Source: DATLNF01 sp963765815 (GTDB lineage Bacteria > Actinomycetota > Actinomycetes > BP-191). From it: DNA of 64,000 nucleotides. This document shows, piece by piece, positions 1 to 8,384 of this stretch. The notes under the pieces were generated by a model. The model was not told the origin of the DNA. It saw nothing but the letters and a program-made list of their open reading frames with translations, and made no database searches. Made by a program: the position numbers and the translations under genes. Location of the stretch: contig CAVXXT010000003.1 of the NCBI GenBank assembly GCA_963765815.1, positions 642,317 to 706,316 of the forward strand, written 5' to 3'. Numbering within the stretch: the stretch's first letter is position 1; every line of letters begins with the position of its first letter.

Positions 1-404
1 TCCACATCCCCTAGCGAAATGGACGCCGAGGCCGGACCTTCACGCTGGCCTCTCCTGAGGAGCGCGCGGATGCGGGCGGCCAGCTCCTTGGGCTCGAACG
101 GCTTGGTGACGTAGTCGTCGGCGCCGGCTTCAAGCCCGGCGACCACGTCATGGGTGTCGGCTCGCGCTGTGACCATGATCAGCCCCACCGCGCTCACCCG
201 GCGGATCTGCCGGCAGACCTCAAAGCCGCTCATCCCCGGCAGCATGAGGTCGACGAGCACCACATCGGGCTCCGCCTGGGTCATCGCGATGAGCGCGTCC
301 TCGCCGCTCGGAGCCTCGACGACGTCCCATCCTTCGTCCTCGAGCCCGAGCCGGACGGACCCGCGAATTCGCGCGTCGTCCTCGACAAGAAGCACTCTGG
401 TCAT
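1..404 (-). CDS. Response regulator, OmpR/PhoB type (3' part outside the window)
   Basis: This is the receiver domain of a two-component response regulator, read from an ATG at 404 (a second in-frame ATG lies at 413). The acidic pocket is VEDD (residues 7-10), the phospho-acceptor is Asp52 in VDLMLPG, the switch Thr79 lies in VTA, and the conserved Lys101 lies in YVTKPFEP. The linker begins at RALLRR, as expected before a winged-helix output domain, but the gene runs off the window at base 1, so the DNA-binding domain is not seen. The OmpR/PhoB assignment rests on the receiver and linker only. No partner kinase is visible. The STAS-like gene on the same strand lies 34 bp upstream, so the two may be co-transcribed. 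Confidence 0.85.
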   Translation of the reverse strand, partial: MTRVLLVEDDARIRGSVRLGLEDEGWDVVEAPSGEDALIAMTQAEPDVVLVDLMLPGMSGFEVCRQIRRVSAVGLIMVTARADTHDVVAGLEAGADDYVTKPFEPKELAARIRALLRRGQREGPASASISLGDV

Positions 405-437
405 CTCCAGCATCTTGCCCGACTTCGGAGGAAGCCG

Positions 438-737
438 TCAGACCGCTGCCCCGCAGCTCGCGACGAGCAGGTCGCGACCTGTACCCCCGTAGGTGCGGAT
501 TGATACGCCGTCCGCGATCCGGTTGGAGAGCTTGCGACACGCTCCGATGGCCCACGCGCCCTCTGTGGTGAATCCCGAGACAGCATCGAGATCCAGCTCG
601 AGCCGATCGACTGTGTGCATCGCGGCAGCCGCGGCACGCAGGAGGACTCGCGCGGCATCAGCGTCGAGCACCCCGCTGACACCAAGGCGCAGCACCCGAG
701 GGCGGGGGAAGGACAGGTCGAGCTGGAAGTCAGCCAT
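438..737 (-). CDS. Small STAS-like regulatory protein
   Basis: A 99-residue protein that starts MADFQLDLSF and has the alternating beta/alpha pattern of STAS domains: a strand at VLRLGVSGVLD, a helix at DAARVLLRAAAAAM, and a strand at LELDLDAV followed by GFTTEGAWAIGACR, where anti-anti-sigma factors carry the regulatory Ser loop. STAS proteins act in the cytoplasm as antagonists or sensors in partner-switching control of sigma factors. The match is weak and the canonical D-S-S motif is absent (FTTEG instead), so the role is inferred. The promoter region contains an element shared with the DUF6458 gene at 4143 (see 803-822). It lies just upstream of the response regulator gene, consistent with a signalling unit. 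Confidence 0.6.
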   Translation of the reverse strand: MADFQLDLSFPRPRVLRLGVSGVLDADAARVLLRAAAAAMHTVDRLELDLDAVSGFTTEGAWAIGACRKLSNRIADGVSIRTYGGTGRDLLVASCGAAV

Positions 738-792
738 GTGAGCAGCATGCGCGCGCCGTGCTGCAACCGCGTTGCACGCACATGACGGTCTC

Positions 793-822
793 GTGACGAG
801 ATTTCGTCACACAACCGCAAAG
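793..822 (-). promoter_or_regulatory. Inverted repeat and shared upstream element of the STAS-like gene
   Basis: GTGACGA-N4-TCGTCAC is a perfect 7-bp inverted repeat at 793-810. Overlapping it, bases 803-822 read on the minus strand as CTTTGCGGTTGTGTGACGAA, which is 19/20 identical to 4052-4071. Both copies point towards a downstream start codon at a similar distance (66 and 72 bp), so a shared promoter or activator site is likely. The regulator is unknown. Confidence 0.45.
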
Positions 823-889
823 GGCTGGAGGGCTCGTCGTCACACCCGCGCGTGACTCTGGGAGGAGAGGATCTCTACGAGGAGGCGCT

Positions 890-1234
890 GTGACTGTTCT
901 CGACCTGCGAACCACGTCCAAGCAGGTGAGCGTTGTTGTTGTCGAGGAAGGCGCCGCGGTGGTGTACCTGCGTGGGGAGATCGATGTCTGCAGGGCCGCC
1001 GAGTTGCGGGAGCATCTGGCCCAAGCGGACGCATCGGGGGCGCAGACCGTCGTCGTGGACCTGAGCGAAGCCTCGTTCGGCGATTCATACGGAGTAGTTC
1101 TGCTGCTTCGCGCCTCGGCCCGTGCTCTGAGCCGAGGAGCTGCCTTCACCGTTCGCTCGCCGAGTCAGCAGGCGAGACGGACGCTTTACGCGACGGGCCT
1201 GATACGACGCTTCACCGTCGATGGGTGTCCGTGA
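890..1234 (+). CDS. Anti-sigma factor antagonist (STAS domain)
   Basis: A 114-residue single-domain STAS protein. The segment VVYLRGEIDVCRAAELREHL is the usual first strand and helix of anti-anti-sigma factors, and VVVDLSEASFGDSYGVVLLL is the regulatory loop, with Ser in D-S-Y where the classical motif is D-S-S. In the SpoIIAA/RsbV family this Ser is phosphorylated by an anti-sigma kinase, and only the unphosphorylated form releases the sigma factor. No kinase or sigma gene is in the window, so the partner is unknown. The GTG start at 890 has a good GAGGAG ribosome site. It is the first gene of a four-gene run joined by 4-bp overlaps (890-2134). Confidence 0.8.
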   Translation: MTVLDLRTTSKQVSVVVVEEGAAVVYLRGEIDVCRAAELREHLAQADASGAQTVVVDLSEASFGDSYGVVLLLRASARALSRGAAFTVRSPSQQARRTLYATGLIRRFTVDGCP

Positions 1235-1617
1235 GCGACCAGGTTCGCCCGCTTCCACCGAGAGTCGTCGAGTTCGTCGCGCGGAACATCACATCGCTGC
1301 TTCAGCTCGAAGCACTGTTGCTGGTGTTCGAAGGTGGCCGGCGCACCAGAACAGCTTCGCAGCTCGCGGCGGAGATGTACGTGCCGGCGAGCGCGTTGAC
1401 CGGATGGCTGGACGGGTTCGTCTCCACAGGGTTCTGCGAGCGCGTCGGCGACGAGTACTGCCTGCCGGACAGCCAGGACGTATACGAACTCCTGGCTGAG
1501 GTCGCCGACTGCTATGTCCGTCGCCGGATCTCCGTGAGCCGGCTGGTCTTCGGTGCCACTGCACGGGACGCCCGCGCCGCGTTCTCCGACGCCTTCCGCA
1601 TCCAGAAGGACCACTGA
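1231..1617 (+). CDS. Hypothetical protein, winged-helix-like
   Basis: About 128 residues; I do not recognise the family. I chose the GTG at 1231 because it forms a GTGA overlap with the stop of the preceding STAS gene; a GTG at 1225 is also possible. The region TRTASQLAAEMYVPASALTG followed by WLDGFVSTGFCERVGDEYCL has the helix-helix-wing pattern of small DNA-binding modules (compare Rrf2- or MarR-type folds), and the C-terminal half is helical. It overlaps the next gene by one base (ATG at 1617). The context with a STAS protein and two small membrane proteins suggests a sensory or stress module, but no function can be assigned. Confidence 0.55.
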   Translation: MSDQVRPLPPRVVEFVARNITSLLQLEALLLVFEGGRRTRTASQLAAEMYVPASALTGWLDGFVSTGFCERVGDEYCLPDSQDVYELLAEVADCYVRRRISVSRLVFGATARDARAAFSDAFRIQKDH

Positions 1618-1874
1618 TGGCTACGGCTGTGTACTTCCTCTGCGCAGCGACCAGCGTGGCGTGCGCGGCGCTGCTGCTGCGGTCATGGCGAGCTGCGCGC
1701 ATCCCCTTGCTGATGTGGAGCGCACTCGGCTTCACGGGCCTCGCAGTCAACAACGTGCTGCTGTTCGTCGATCGGATCGTCGTCCCCGCACGAGATCTCA
1801 CGCTCGCACGAGATGTGTCCGGACTCGCGGCACTCGCGGTGCTCACGTTCGGGCTCATCTGGGAGTCCAAGTGA
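1617..1874 (+). CDS. DUF5985-like small membrane protein
   Basis: An 85-residue membrane protein with three hydrophobic segments (about residues 4-22, 29-50 and 65-82) joined by short charged loops such as RSWRAARIP. It resembles the following gene in size and arrangement and probably belongs to the same family of small actinobacterial and proteobacterial membrane proteins (DUF5985), often found in neighbouring pairs. The function of the family is unknown. The ATG overlaps the preceding TGA by one base and its own TGA overlaps the next GTG, so translation is coupled in both directions. Confidence 0.6.
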   Translation: MATAVYFLCAATSVACAALLLRSWRAARIPLLMWSALGFTGLAVNNVLLFVDRIVVPARDLTLARDVSGLAALAVLTFGLIWESK

Positions 1875-2134
1875 GCGAGTTCCTCCAGGGCGCTACCGCG
1901 GCGTGCGGCTTCGTGATCTGCGTCTTCTTCATCCGCTACTGGCGTGACACCGGCGACCGGCTCTTCGCCGTGTTCGCCACCGCATTCGCGATGCTCGGTG
2001 CGAGCCGCATCGTCCTAGCGACACTCGACCAGGACTCCGAGGCCCGCACCTGGGTCTACGCGCTTCGTGCTGCCGGTTTCCTGGCGATCGCCGCAGCGAT
2101 CGTCGACAAGAACGTCTCGGACCCGTCGCAATGA
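1871..2134 (+). CDS. DUF5985 family membrane protein
   Basis: An 87-residue membrane protein starting at the GTG that forms a GTGA overlap with the gene before it. The core FIRYWRDTGDRLFAVFATAF followed by a helix ending in R is typical of DUF5985: a membrane helix, a basic-acidic loop with W-R-D-T-x-D-R-L-F, then a second helix. The third helix is AAGFLAIAAAIVD. The paired arrangement of two family members in an operon with a STAS regulator suggests a membrane sensor or stress unit, but no biochemical role is known. It ends 42 bp before the GH15 gene, which may be in the same transcript. Confidence 0.7.
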   Translation: MSEFLQGATAACGFVICVFFIRYWRDTGDRLFAVFATAFAMLGASRIVLATLDQDSEARTWVYALRAAGFLAIAAAIVDKNVSDPSQ

Positions 2135-2176
2135 TCGGATGCCGGCCGGAGCCGGACGGGTAATCTGCTGGTCCAG

Positions 2177-4018
2177 ATGAGCGACGTTCCGTTCCGCCGT
2201 GTGCAGCGCACCGACGGCTACCTGGCCATCGAAGATCATGGGCTGATCGGGGACGGAACCACCGCGGCACTCGTCGGCCGGGACGGCTCCATTCCCTGGT
2301 TGTGCGTTCCCCGGTTCGACGACCTCCCGCTGTTCTGCGGCATCCTCGACTCCGCGCGCGGCGGGGCTTTCCGACTCGCACCCACAGAGATCCGCGAGTC
2401 CCGGCAGTACTACGTAGCCGATACGGCTGTGCTCGTCACGGAGATCCGCTCACAGACTGGGATCGTCCGAGTGACGGACTGCCTCGCGGTGCACGGTTCC
2501 GCTGACCTCGTGAAGCCAGTGGCCGCCGCAACTGGCCAGCTGCTCCGCGAGGTTCGAGGCCTGCAGGGGTCGACCACGATGACCGCCGACGTCGCGCCCC
2601 GCGGGGGCGCGGTGCCGTGTCCACGCGCCGGAGGACTCCACGTGGTCCTGCCGGACCGGCCGGACCTCGACGTGCAGCTGGACTCCACCGTTCAGCTGCA
2701 AGGCCTACGGACGAGGTTCGACGTCAATGCCGGGGACGTCGCGTACTTTCGGTTGACCTGGGGTGACCTTCCTCAGGAGGGCCCAGACCCGGCTGACTGC
2801 CGCCAGCTGCTGCGCTCGACGGTGGAGGCTTGGCGTCGCTGGACGGCCCACCTGTCGTATGACGGTCCGCAAGCTGACCTCGTGCACCGGTCGGCGTTGA
2901 CGCTGAAGATGCTCGACTACTTCGCCAGCGGTGCACTCGTCGCGGCTCCGACGTCGTCCCTGCCGGAAGCGATCGGCGGCGTTCGGAACTGGGACTACCG
3001 GTTCGCCTGGGTGCGAGACGCGGCCTTCTCGGTCTATGCGCTGCGACGCGTTGGCATGACCGCTGAAGCGTCGGGCTTTCTCACCTGGGTCCTCGACGCC
3101 ATCAGCCGGGACGGCGTAACGAGCGTGCTGTACACCCTTGATGGCACACAGCCGCCGGCCGAGCGCATCGATCCCGAGCTGGAGGGATACCGAGGGTCCT
3201 CCCCCGTCCGCTGGGGAAACGCGGCGGCGGACCAGCGCCAGCACGACGTGCTCGGCGAGGTTCTGGACTGCGCGTACCAGTGGTCGGCTCACGGCGGTTC
3301 GCTCAACCGCGCTCGATCACGGCTCGTCGAGCTGGGCACCCGCGCGCGGACGCGCTGGAACGAGCCCGACCACGGCATCTGGGAGGTGCGCACCCCGGGC
3401 CGGGTCTTCACCTACTCAGCCGCGATGTGCCACGTCGCGGTCGACCGCTGCGCACGTCTCGCCGAACCCCTGGCGCTCGGTGGCGAATCGGCGGCGTGGC
3501 GTCGTGATGCCGAGGTGATCCTCAAGGCGATCGTCAGCGACGCCTGGGATGAGGACCAGCAGTCGTTCACCGAACACCTCGGCGCGGGCGGCGGGCTCGA
3601 CGCGAGCCTGCTCGCCCTCCCGCTTCGACGCGTAGTAGATGCGCGGCACCCGCGCATGGTCTCCACGGTCGACGCCATCCAGCGTCGACTCGGTGCTGGC
3701 GACGGGCTGCTCTATCGCTACCTGCCGGACGAATCACCGGACGGTGTCGGAGGGGAGGAAGGCGCGTTCCTGCTGTGCAGCTTCTGGCTGGTCGACAACC
3801 TGGCGCTTCAAGGTCGACTCGACGAAGCCCACGAGCTCTACGACTCGCTATGCGATCGGGCCGGTCACCTTGGCCTCCTACCGGAGCAGGTCGACCCCGC
3901 GACCGGTGCATTCCTCGGCAACTACCCCCAGGCGCTGAGTCACGTCGGCGTGATCTCCTCGGGAACGAACCTCGCTCGCGCCGAGCGCGCCAAAGCTCGC
4001 ACGGTCCGCGGGAACTAG
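2177..4018 (+). CDS. Glycoside hydrolase family 15 protein (glucoamylase/trehalase-like)
   Basis: A 613-residue cytoplasmic enzyme of family GH15. The N-terminal beta-sandwich starts at IEDHGLIGDGTTAALVGRDG and contains the diagnostic IPWLCVPRFDD. The (alpha/alpha)6 barrel carries RNWDYRFAWVRDAAF (about 269-284) and GYRGSSPVRWGNAAADQRQ (about 337-355), both hallmark active-site segments of the family. GH15 enzymes invert alpha-glucosidic bonds; mycobacterial relatives act as trehalases, others as glucoamylases or dextranases, so the substrate cannot be chosen from sequence. There is no signal peptide, which suits an internal substrate such as trehalose or glycogen dextrins. The start is the ATG at 2177. 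It lies 42 bp behind the DUF5985 gene. The length is normal for single-module bacterial members. Confidence 0.9.
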   Translation: MSDVPFRRVQRTDGYLAIEDHGLIGDGTTAALVGRDGSIPWLCVPRFDDLPLFCGILDSARGGAFRLAPTEIRESRQYYVADTAVLVTEIRSQTGIVRVTDCLAVHGSADLVKPVAAATGQLLREVRGLQGSTTMTADVAPRGGAVPCPRAGGLHVVLPDRPDLDVQLDSTVQLQGLRTRFDVNAGDVAYFRLTWGDLPQEGPDPADCRQLLRSTVEAWRRWTAHLSYDGPQADLVHRSALTLKMLDYFASGALVAAPTSSLPEAIGGVRNWDYRFAWVRDAAFSVYALRRVGMTAEASGFLTWVLDAISRDGVTSVLYTLDGTQPPAERIDPELEGYRGSSPVRWGNAAADQRQHDVLGEVLDCAYQWSAHGGSLNRARSRLVELGTRARTRWNEPDHGIWEVRTPGRVFTYSAAMCHVAVDRCARLAEPLALGGESAAWRRDAEVILKAIVSDAWDEDQQSFTEHLGAGGGLDASLLALPLRRVVDARHPRMVSTVDAIQRRLGAGDGLLYRYLPDESPDGVGGEEGAFLLCSFWLVDNLALQGRLDEAHELYDSLCDRAGHLGLLPEQVDPATGAFLGNYPQALSHVGVISSGTNLARAERAKARTVRGN

Positions 4019-4051
4019 GCGCTCGTGGGAGTCGACGAAGGATTACTAGCG

Positions 4052-4071
4052 CTTTGCGGTTGTGTGACAAA
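4052..4071 (+). promoter_or_regulatory. Second copy of the left-flank upstream element
   Basis: CTTTGCGGTTGTGTGAC plus three bases, 19/20 identical to the minus-strand copy at 803-822. It sits 72 bp before the ATG of the DUF6458 gene. A GGGTAT hexamer, which could be a -10 element of an alternative (SigB/SigF-like) sigma factor, lies at about 4101-4106. Confidence 0.4.
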
Positions 4072-4142
4072 GCCCCCACTCAGGTGGCTCACGCCGCCTC
4101 ACGGGTATCGAGAGAGGACCCAATGACGACGGAGGAGTGATC

Positions 4143-4340
4143 ATGACAATCGGTGGTGGTGTGTTCCTGCTCGCGCTCGGCGCGATCCTGGCGTTCGCGG
4201 TCGAGGCGTCGTTCCAAGGCATCGACCTGGCGCTCGTGGGCTGGATCCTGATGGTGGCCGGCGCGCTCGGCGTCGTATTCGGCGCTCTCGTTCAAGGACG
4301 CGGGGACCGGGCGACTGTGATCCATCGCCGAGAACTCTGA
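4143..4340 (+). CDS. DUF6458 small membrane protein
   Basis: A 65-residue protein of two transmembrane helices: MTIGGGVFLLALGAILAFAV, then a short extracytoplasmic turn with the typical G-I-D-L motif, then LVGWILMVAGALGVVFGALV and a basic tail. This is the layout of actinobacterial DUF6458 proteins, whose function is unknown. I chose the ATG at 4143, preceded by GGAGG at a normal distance. An upstream GTG at 4137 is in frame but would sit on the ribosome site. Its promoter region carries the element shared with the STAS-like gene at 438-737. Confidence 0.7.
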   Translation: MTIGGGVFLLALGAILAFAVEASFQGIDLALVGWILMVAGALGVVFGALVQGRGDRATVIHRREL

Positions 4341-4476
4341 GCCGATTACCGAGCTCAGCCCACTCGTCACGACCCGTCGACCCGCCGACTCTTCGCGCGG
4401 GGTTCCGACGCTCTCGACATACGCTCCGCTCTGAGCCGTCACGTTCAGCGGAGACGGGTGCTGACAGGGGCTGAGG

Positions 4477-5898
4477 ATGAGCGGTCGCGGACGGCGACAC
4501 ATCAACCGCGTCGCTAGCGGCGCCCGGGTTCCGCTCGCCGCGCTGGCCGGCGCGATCGCGGCGATAGCGATCGCCGGCCCGGTGACTGCCCGGATCGGGC
4601 CCTTCGACACCGCCGTCACTCCGCGCCCGGGGTGGAGCGGCGAGACCCGGGTGCTTCTTGGGCCACTCGGCTCGATAGCGCTGGACACCCACGACGCCCC
4701 CGTCGACGTGGTGATGCGTGTCGACCAGCTGCGCGTCGACGAGGCCGAACGAATCGTCCGCGACCCCTCCGTGCTGAACGCGCTGGAGTCGGAGCTCGTC
4801 GGTGATGCCCAGCGCGCCCTGCGGATACTCGCGTTACGCACGGTAGCCGTCAGTGTCCTGGGCGGCGCCGTCGGCGCGTGGCTCGTGCGGGCGCGGTGGC
4901 GTCTCGTAACAGGCGGCGCAGCTGTCGGAGCCCTTCTCCCGCTCAGCCTCGGCGCTGCCACTGCCATGACGTTCAACCCGGCATCAATCGCGGAGCCTCG
5001 CTACTCGGGATTACTCACGGTGGCACCGAACGCCATCGGTAGTGTCCAGTCGGTCGTAGACCGGTTCGACGACTACAGCGCGCAGGTCGCCGGGCTCGTC
5101 GGAAACGTCGCGGGCCTGTACCGCGCCGCGCAAGGTCTTCCCACAGCGGACCTCGGCGACGACACCATTCGCCTCCTGCACGTCAGCGACATCCACCTCA
5201 ACCCGCAAGCGTTCAGCCTGATCGGGCAGCTCGTCTCGCAGTTCGATATCGACGCCGTGCTGGACACCGGTGACACCACCGACTGGGGTAGCCAGCCCGA
5301 GGCGCGGCTGCTCGGTGGCATCGGCGAGATCGGCGTCCCGTACCTGTGGGTCCGGGGAAACCACGACTCACCCGCGACACAGCAAGCAGTAGGCGCGCAG
5401 CCCAACGCGATTGTGCTCGATGGGCAGTCCGCCCTGGTCGACGGGGTGCGGGTGTGGGGAGTCGGTGACCCTCGGTTCACGCCCGACAAGGATCGGCCCA
5501 CCGGACAGGACGTCGAGCGCGCAGCGGCCGAGGACTTCGCCCCGAAGGTCGCGCAGATGCTTCGATCGGAGTCCCCCCGTCCCGACGTCGTGCTCGTGCA
5601 CGATCCACGGTTCGCCGCCGACCTCGACGGGCTTGTCCCGCTTGTGTTGGCGGGACATACGCACAAGCCCCGTCACGAACGCCACGACGGGACGATCCTG
5701 CTTGTCGAAGGCTCGACTGGGGGTGCGGGATTCCGAGCGCTCGAGGGAGAAGTGCCGCAGCCGCTCGAGTGCGCCGTGCTCTACCTCGATCCAGACACGA
5801 AGCGGCTGATCGCCTACGACCGGGTCTCCGTCGACGGGCTCGGTAGCAACGGCGCGCGCATCCAGAGAAAGGTCGTACGAGGCGCCGATCAGGACTGA
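4477..5898 (+). CDS. Membrane-anchored metallophosphoesterase
   Basis: A 473-residue calcineurin-like phosphoesterase. The metal-binding motifs appear in order: HVSDIH (about 235), DTGDTTDW (about 262), RGNHDS (about 293), a His-Asp pair in VLVHDPR (about 373) and GHTHKP (about 392). The N-terminal 230 residues hold hydrophobic segments at about 17-37, 124-144 and 148-168 with an extracytoplasmic-looking stretch between the first two, so the catalytic domain is tethered to the membrane. Family members hydrolyse phosphomonoesters or diesters with two metal ions; the substrate is unknown. The ATG at 4477 was chosen because it gives a clean first membrane segment. No operon partner is obvious. 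Confidence 0.85.
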   Translation: MSGRGRRHINRVASGARVPLAALAGAIAAIAIAGPVTARIGPFDTAVTPRPGWSGETRVLLGPLGSIALDTHDAPVDVVMRVDQLRVDEAERIVRDPSVLNALESELVGDAQRALRILALRTVAVSVLGGAVGAWLVRARWRLVTGGAAVGALLPLSLGAATAMTFNPASIAEPRYSGLLTVAPNAIGSVQSVVDRFDDYSAQVAGLVGNVAGLYRAAQGLPTADLGDDTIRLLHVSDIHLNPQAFSLIGQLVSQFDIDAVLDTGDTTDWGSQPEARLLGGIGEIGVPYLWVRGNHDSPATQQAVGAQPNAIVLDGQSALVDGVRVWGVGDPRFTPDKDRPTGQDVERAAAEDFAPKVAQMLRSESPRPDVVLVHDPRFAADLDGLVPLVLAGHTHKPRHERHDGTILLVEGSTGGAGFRALEGEVPQPLECAVLYLDPDTKRLIAYDRVSVDGLGSNGARIQRKVVRGADQD

Positions 5899-6109
5899 CC
5901 AGCTGGGATTCGCAACCGTCGGCCCCGGTCACCCTTCCGACCAGATGGCATTCACCTCAACCTGCCGCGCCGACCTGGCGTACGAGCCGCACAAGCCCTC
6001 AGGCCATCTACAGTGCGATGATCGCCCTACCCGAATAGAACGCTTCGTGAGATGCCGCACCGAGCCTCGCTAGGTCCGCGACCGCAACCCACGCCAGGGG
6101 AGACGAACC

Positions 6110-6460
6110 GTGCCCGGGACAGAACCTGAAGGCAAGAACGACCCACCGAAGCAGAGCAGCGCAATCGCTGATGGCCTGGGCTCACTCGGCAAGGGCCGAC
6201 GGTTCCAATGGGGACTGGTGGCCGGCGCAACCGTCGCGGTCGCCGCCGCGCTGCTGGTAGTTCAGAACGGTCAGCGCACGACGGTGGAATGGCTGTGGCT
6301 CAACTTCGAGACGTCCCTATGGATCGTGCTCGCGGTGACGCTCCTCGCGGGGATGGCTATCGCCGAAGCCGGACGCCTGGCGTGGCACCGCAGTCGGACT
6401 CGCGCCGCGAGTCGGCGCGAGCTGCTGACGACAGCCCAACGCCGGCTGCGCCGAGACTGA
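6110..6460 (+). CDS. LapA-domain membrane protein
   Basis: A 116-residue membrane protein. After a hydrophilic N-terminus (about 35 residues) come two membrane helices, WGLVAGATVAVAAALLVV and WIVLAVTLLAGMAIAEAG, separated by QNGQRTTVEWLWLNFETSL. That Q-N-x-Q-x-T-V-x-x-x-W-L loop is the signature of the LapA domain (DUF1049). In proteobacteria LapA works in lipopolysaccharide assembly; the actinobacterial members have no such role and their function is unknown. The tail is strongly basic. The GTG start at 6110 follows AGGGGAG. It stands alone, followed by the convergent, broken universal stress gene. Confidence 0.75.
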   Translation: MPGTEPEGKNDPPKQSSAIADGLGSLGKGRRFQWGLVAGATVAVAAALLVVQNGQRTTVEWLWLNFETSLWIVLAVTLLAGMAIAEAGRLAWHRSRTRAASRRELLTTAQRRLRRD

Positions 6461-6604
6461 GCGGAAAGATGCGCGGTCGCGTCCCCGAACGGCGCGAGGA
6501 GCATCCTGTCGTCGTCGACCAGGCCAGTCCCTCGTGGTTCGGATTGGACGCCCTCGACGACGCCGTTCCCAATTGGACGCCAGGGTGTGCGCGGCTGCGA
6601 GCAT

Positions 6605-7071
6605 TCAGGCGGTGGTAGGCGGGATGCCGCTGACGACGAGCACCGGGCGGTACGTGTCGCGCACGACCCCGACCGCCACTGACGGATCGATGAGTCGCCG
6701 CAACGCCGACTTGTCGTGGGATCCGACGACGATCACATCGGCGTCGTGGTCTGCCGCGGCTGCGCAGATCTGTCGGACGGGGTCACCCGTGCGAACGATG
6801 ACCTCGGGGTCAGGCACTCCGGCGGCGGTAGCTTCGTCCATGAGCAGGCGCTCGTCCTCCGCCTCCTCCTCCGCAGTGGGACTGAGCAGGCGTGGGTCCA
6901 CCATCAGCGGGCCGACCGATCCGTAGGCGGCGCCGCCGACCCAGGCCGTCGGCATAGGCGACACATTTATCACAAGGAAGTCGGTGTCGGGGCACCCGGC
7001 AAACAGCCCGCGGCGATGCGGGCCGCTCGTGCCGAGATGGGCGAGTCGTCGAGTGCGATCAGTACCTTCAT
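6605..7071 (-). pseudogene. Universal stress protein, frameshifted (-1)
   Basis: From the ATG at 7071 the frame reads MKVLIALDDSPISARAARIAA, a classic UspA first strand and helix, then reaches a stop after 34 codons. The correct continuation (GLFAGCPDTDFLVINVSP and onward to DADVIVVGSHDKSALRRLID) is in another frame. The switch lies at about 7008-7012 and equals loss of one base; the total of 467 bases is 3n+2, as expected for that. The ATP-binding loop is also altered: GSHDKS replaces the usual G-S-x-G-x-S, so even an intact protein might not bind ATP. A shorter protein could start at the GTG at 6973, but it would lack the first beta strand. Confidence 0.75.
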
Positions 7072-7407
7072 GGTGGTCCTACCTGGTCGTTGCGAGCGTC
7101 GGCCACGAGACGGTCAGGAGCGGCGAGCGTGTCGACCTGGCAGTCAGCCCGACCGCTCACCTGAGGCCATCCTCGACGGGGTTCGCACCTTGAGCTGCCG
7201 ACCGCGCGAAACATCCATCCAACCGGTCGGAGCGTCGGGCCATGTGACACGCGCCTTCGATGAGCGCCACCGGAGTCCGGGTGAACGCTGATGACTGGAC
7301 CGGTCGCCAGTGACTAATCGATGCCGACGTCACACTACCGCTCTCTACCGCTGATCGGAGTTCTGCTCGGGCAGACCTCGAGCGATGTCGGTGACAGAGT
7401 GTGTCTC
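7072..7407. other. Intergenic stretch without a recognisable gene
   Basis: About 335 bp between the divergent universal stress and PAP2 genes. Reading frames here are short and show no family resemblance. It presumably contains the two divergent promoters; I could not pick a convincing -10/-35 pair. Confidence 0.5.
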
Positions 7408-8304
7408 GTGAGGGGCCACCGGCGACGCGCGATTATCGCAGGCAGCGGGCTGTCGGTGGCAAGTGGGTCCGGCTTGTGGTTGGTCTACGTCGTGACCGTG
7501 CGGACCGCGCCCGGCCGACAGTTCGGTGACGCCTCCTTGAGAGGCGCCAGCCTTACGAGCCGAGGACTCGCTGCTCCTGTTGACGCGATCTTGAGCGTCG
7601 TCTCTATCGCTTCGCTGACGGCAGGTATCGCCGGGATTGCGCTGATCGCCCTCTCGCGACTCGAGCGGCAGTGGGGCCTGTTGGCAGTCAGCCTCGTTGC
7701 AGCGGCCAACGCCACCACGTGGGTCCTGAAGAACCACGTGCTTTCCAGACCCGATCTCGGCTTTGCAGAGGTCACCCCCTCGACCCTCAACAGTCTTCCG
7801 AGTGGTCACGTGACGGCGGTTTTCTCCGTTGTCGTGGCAGTGCTGTTCGTGGTCCCCACTCACTGGCGCCGGGTCGCCGCGACAGCCGGCGGAGTGTGGG
7901 CTGGCCTCACGGGCTTGGCGGTGCTCTCCGCTGGTTGGCACAGGGCGGGTGACGCTGTTGCCGCGTTTCTAGTGGTCGGGACCTGGGCAGGCTTCGCCGC
8001 CGTGATCGCCGGAGCTCGGCTCACAGGCCCGTTGGTGCCGGAGATTCGCGACGGCGGCTCGCGCCGTCGGCATCGTGCCTGGGTGCTGAGGGCCGTGGCG
8101 GGAATCCTGAGCCTTCTACTGGCGGTCGCGCTGGTCCTGCTCCCCGCCTTGCGGGAAACGGCCGCCGGTGAGGTGTCGGCATTCGTCCTGGCCGGGCTGC
8201 TGGTGGTGGCGACCGCCGGTTACGTGCTTCGGACTCTTCTGACCGTGCTGGAACACTTCGACATCGGCACAGCGAGCGATCGCCGATCGCCGGCATCACT
8301 TTGA
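7408..8304 (+). CDS. PAP2-family membrane phosphatase
   Basis: A membrane protein of about 298 residues with the three-part PAP2 acid phosphatase signature: K-N-H-V-L-S-R-P (about 108), LPSGH (about 130) and GWHRAGD (about 176), supplying the Lys/Arg, His and His-Asp active-site residues. The motifs lie between predicted helices, as in lipid phosphatases that act on the outer face of the membrane (phosphatidic acid, undecaprenyl diphosphate). Six or seven hydrophobic segments are visible, including two after the catalytic part. I prefer the GTG at 7408, which begins MRGHRRRAI just before the first helix; the frame stays open to an ATG at 7321. The substrate is not determined. Confidence 0.8.
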   Translation: MRGHRRRAIIAGSGLSVASGSGLWLVYVVTVRTAPGRQFGDASLRGASLTSRGLAAPVDAILSVVSIASLTAGIAGIALIALSRLERQWGLLAVSLVAAANATTWVLKNHVLSRPDLGFAEVTPSTLNSLPSGHVTAVFSVVVAVLFVVPTHWRRVAATAGGVWAGLTGLAVLSAGWHRAGDAVAAFLVVGTWAGFAAVIAGARLTGPLVPEIRDGGSRRRHRAWVLRAVAGILSLLLAVALVLLPALRETAAGEVSAFVLAGLLVVATAGYVLRTLLTVLEHFDIGTASDRRSPASL

Positions 8305-8384
8305 CAACTCGCTCGTACACCTGGCCGAAGCAGGCGCGCTGTCGGTTGTGTCTGAATGTGTCGGGGATGACGGATGGATCGGTC

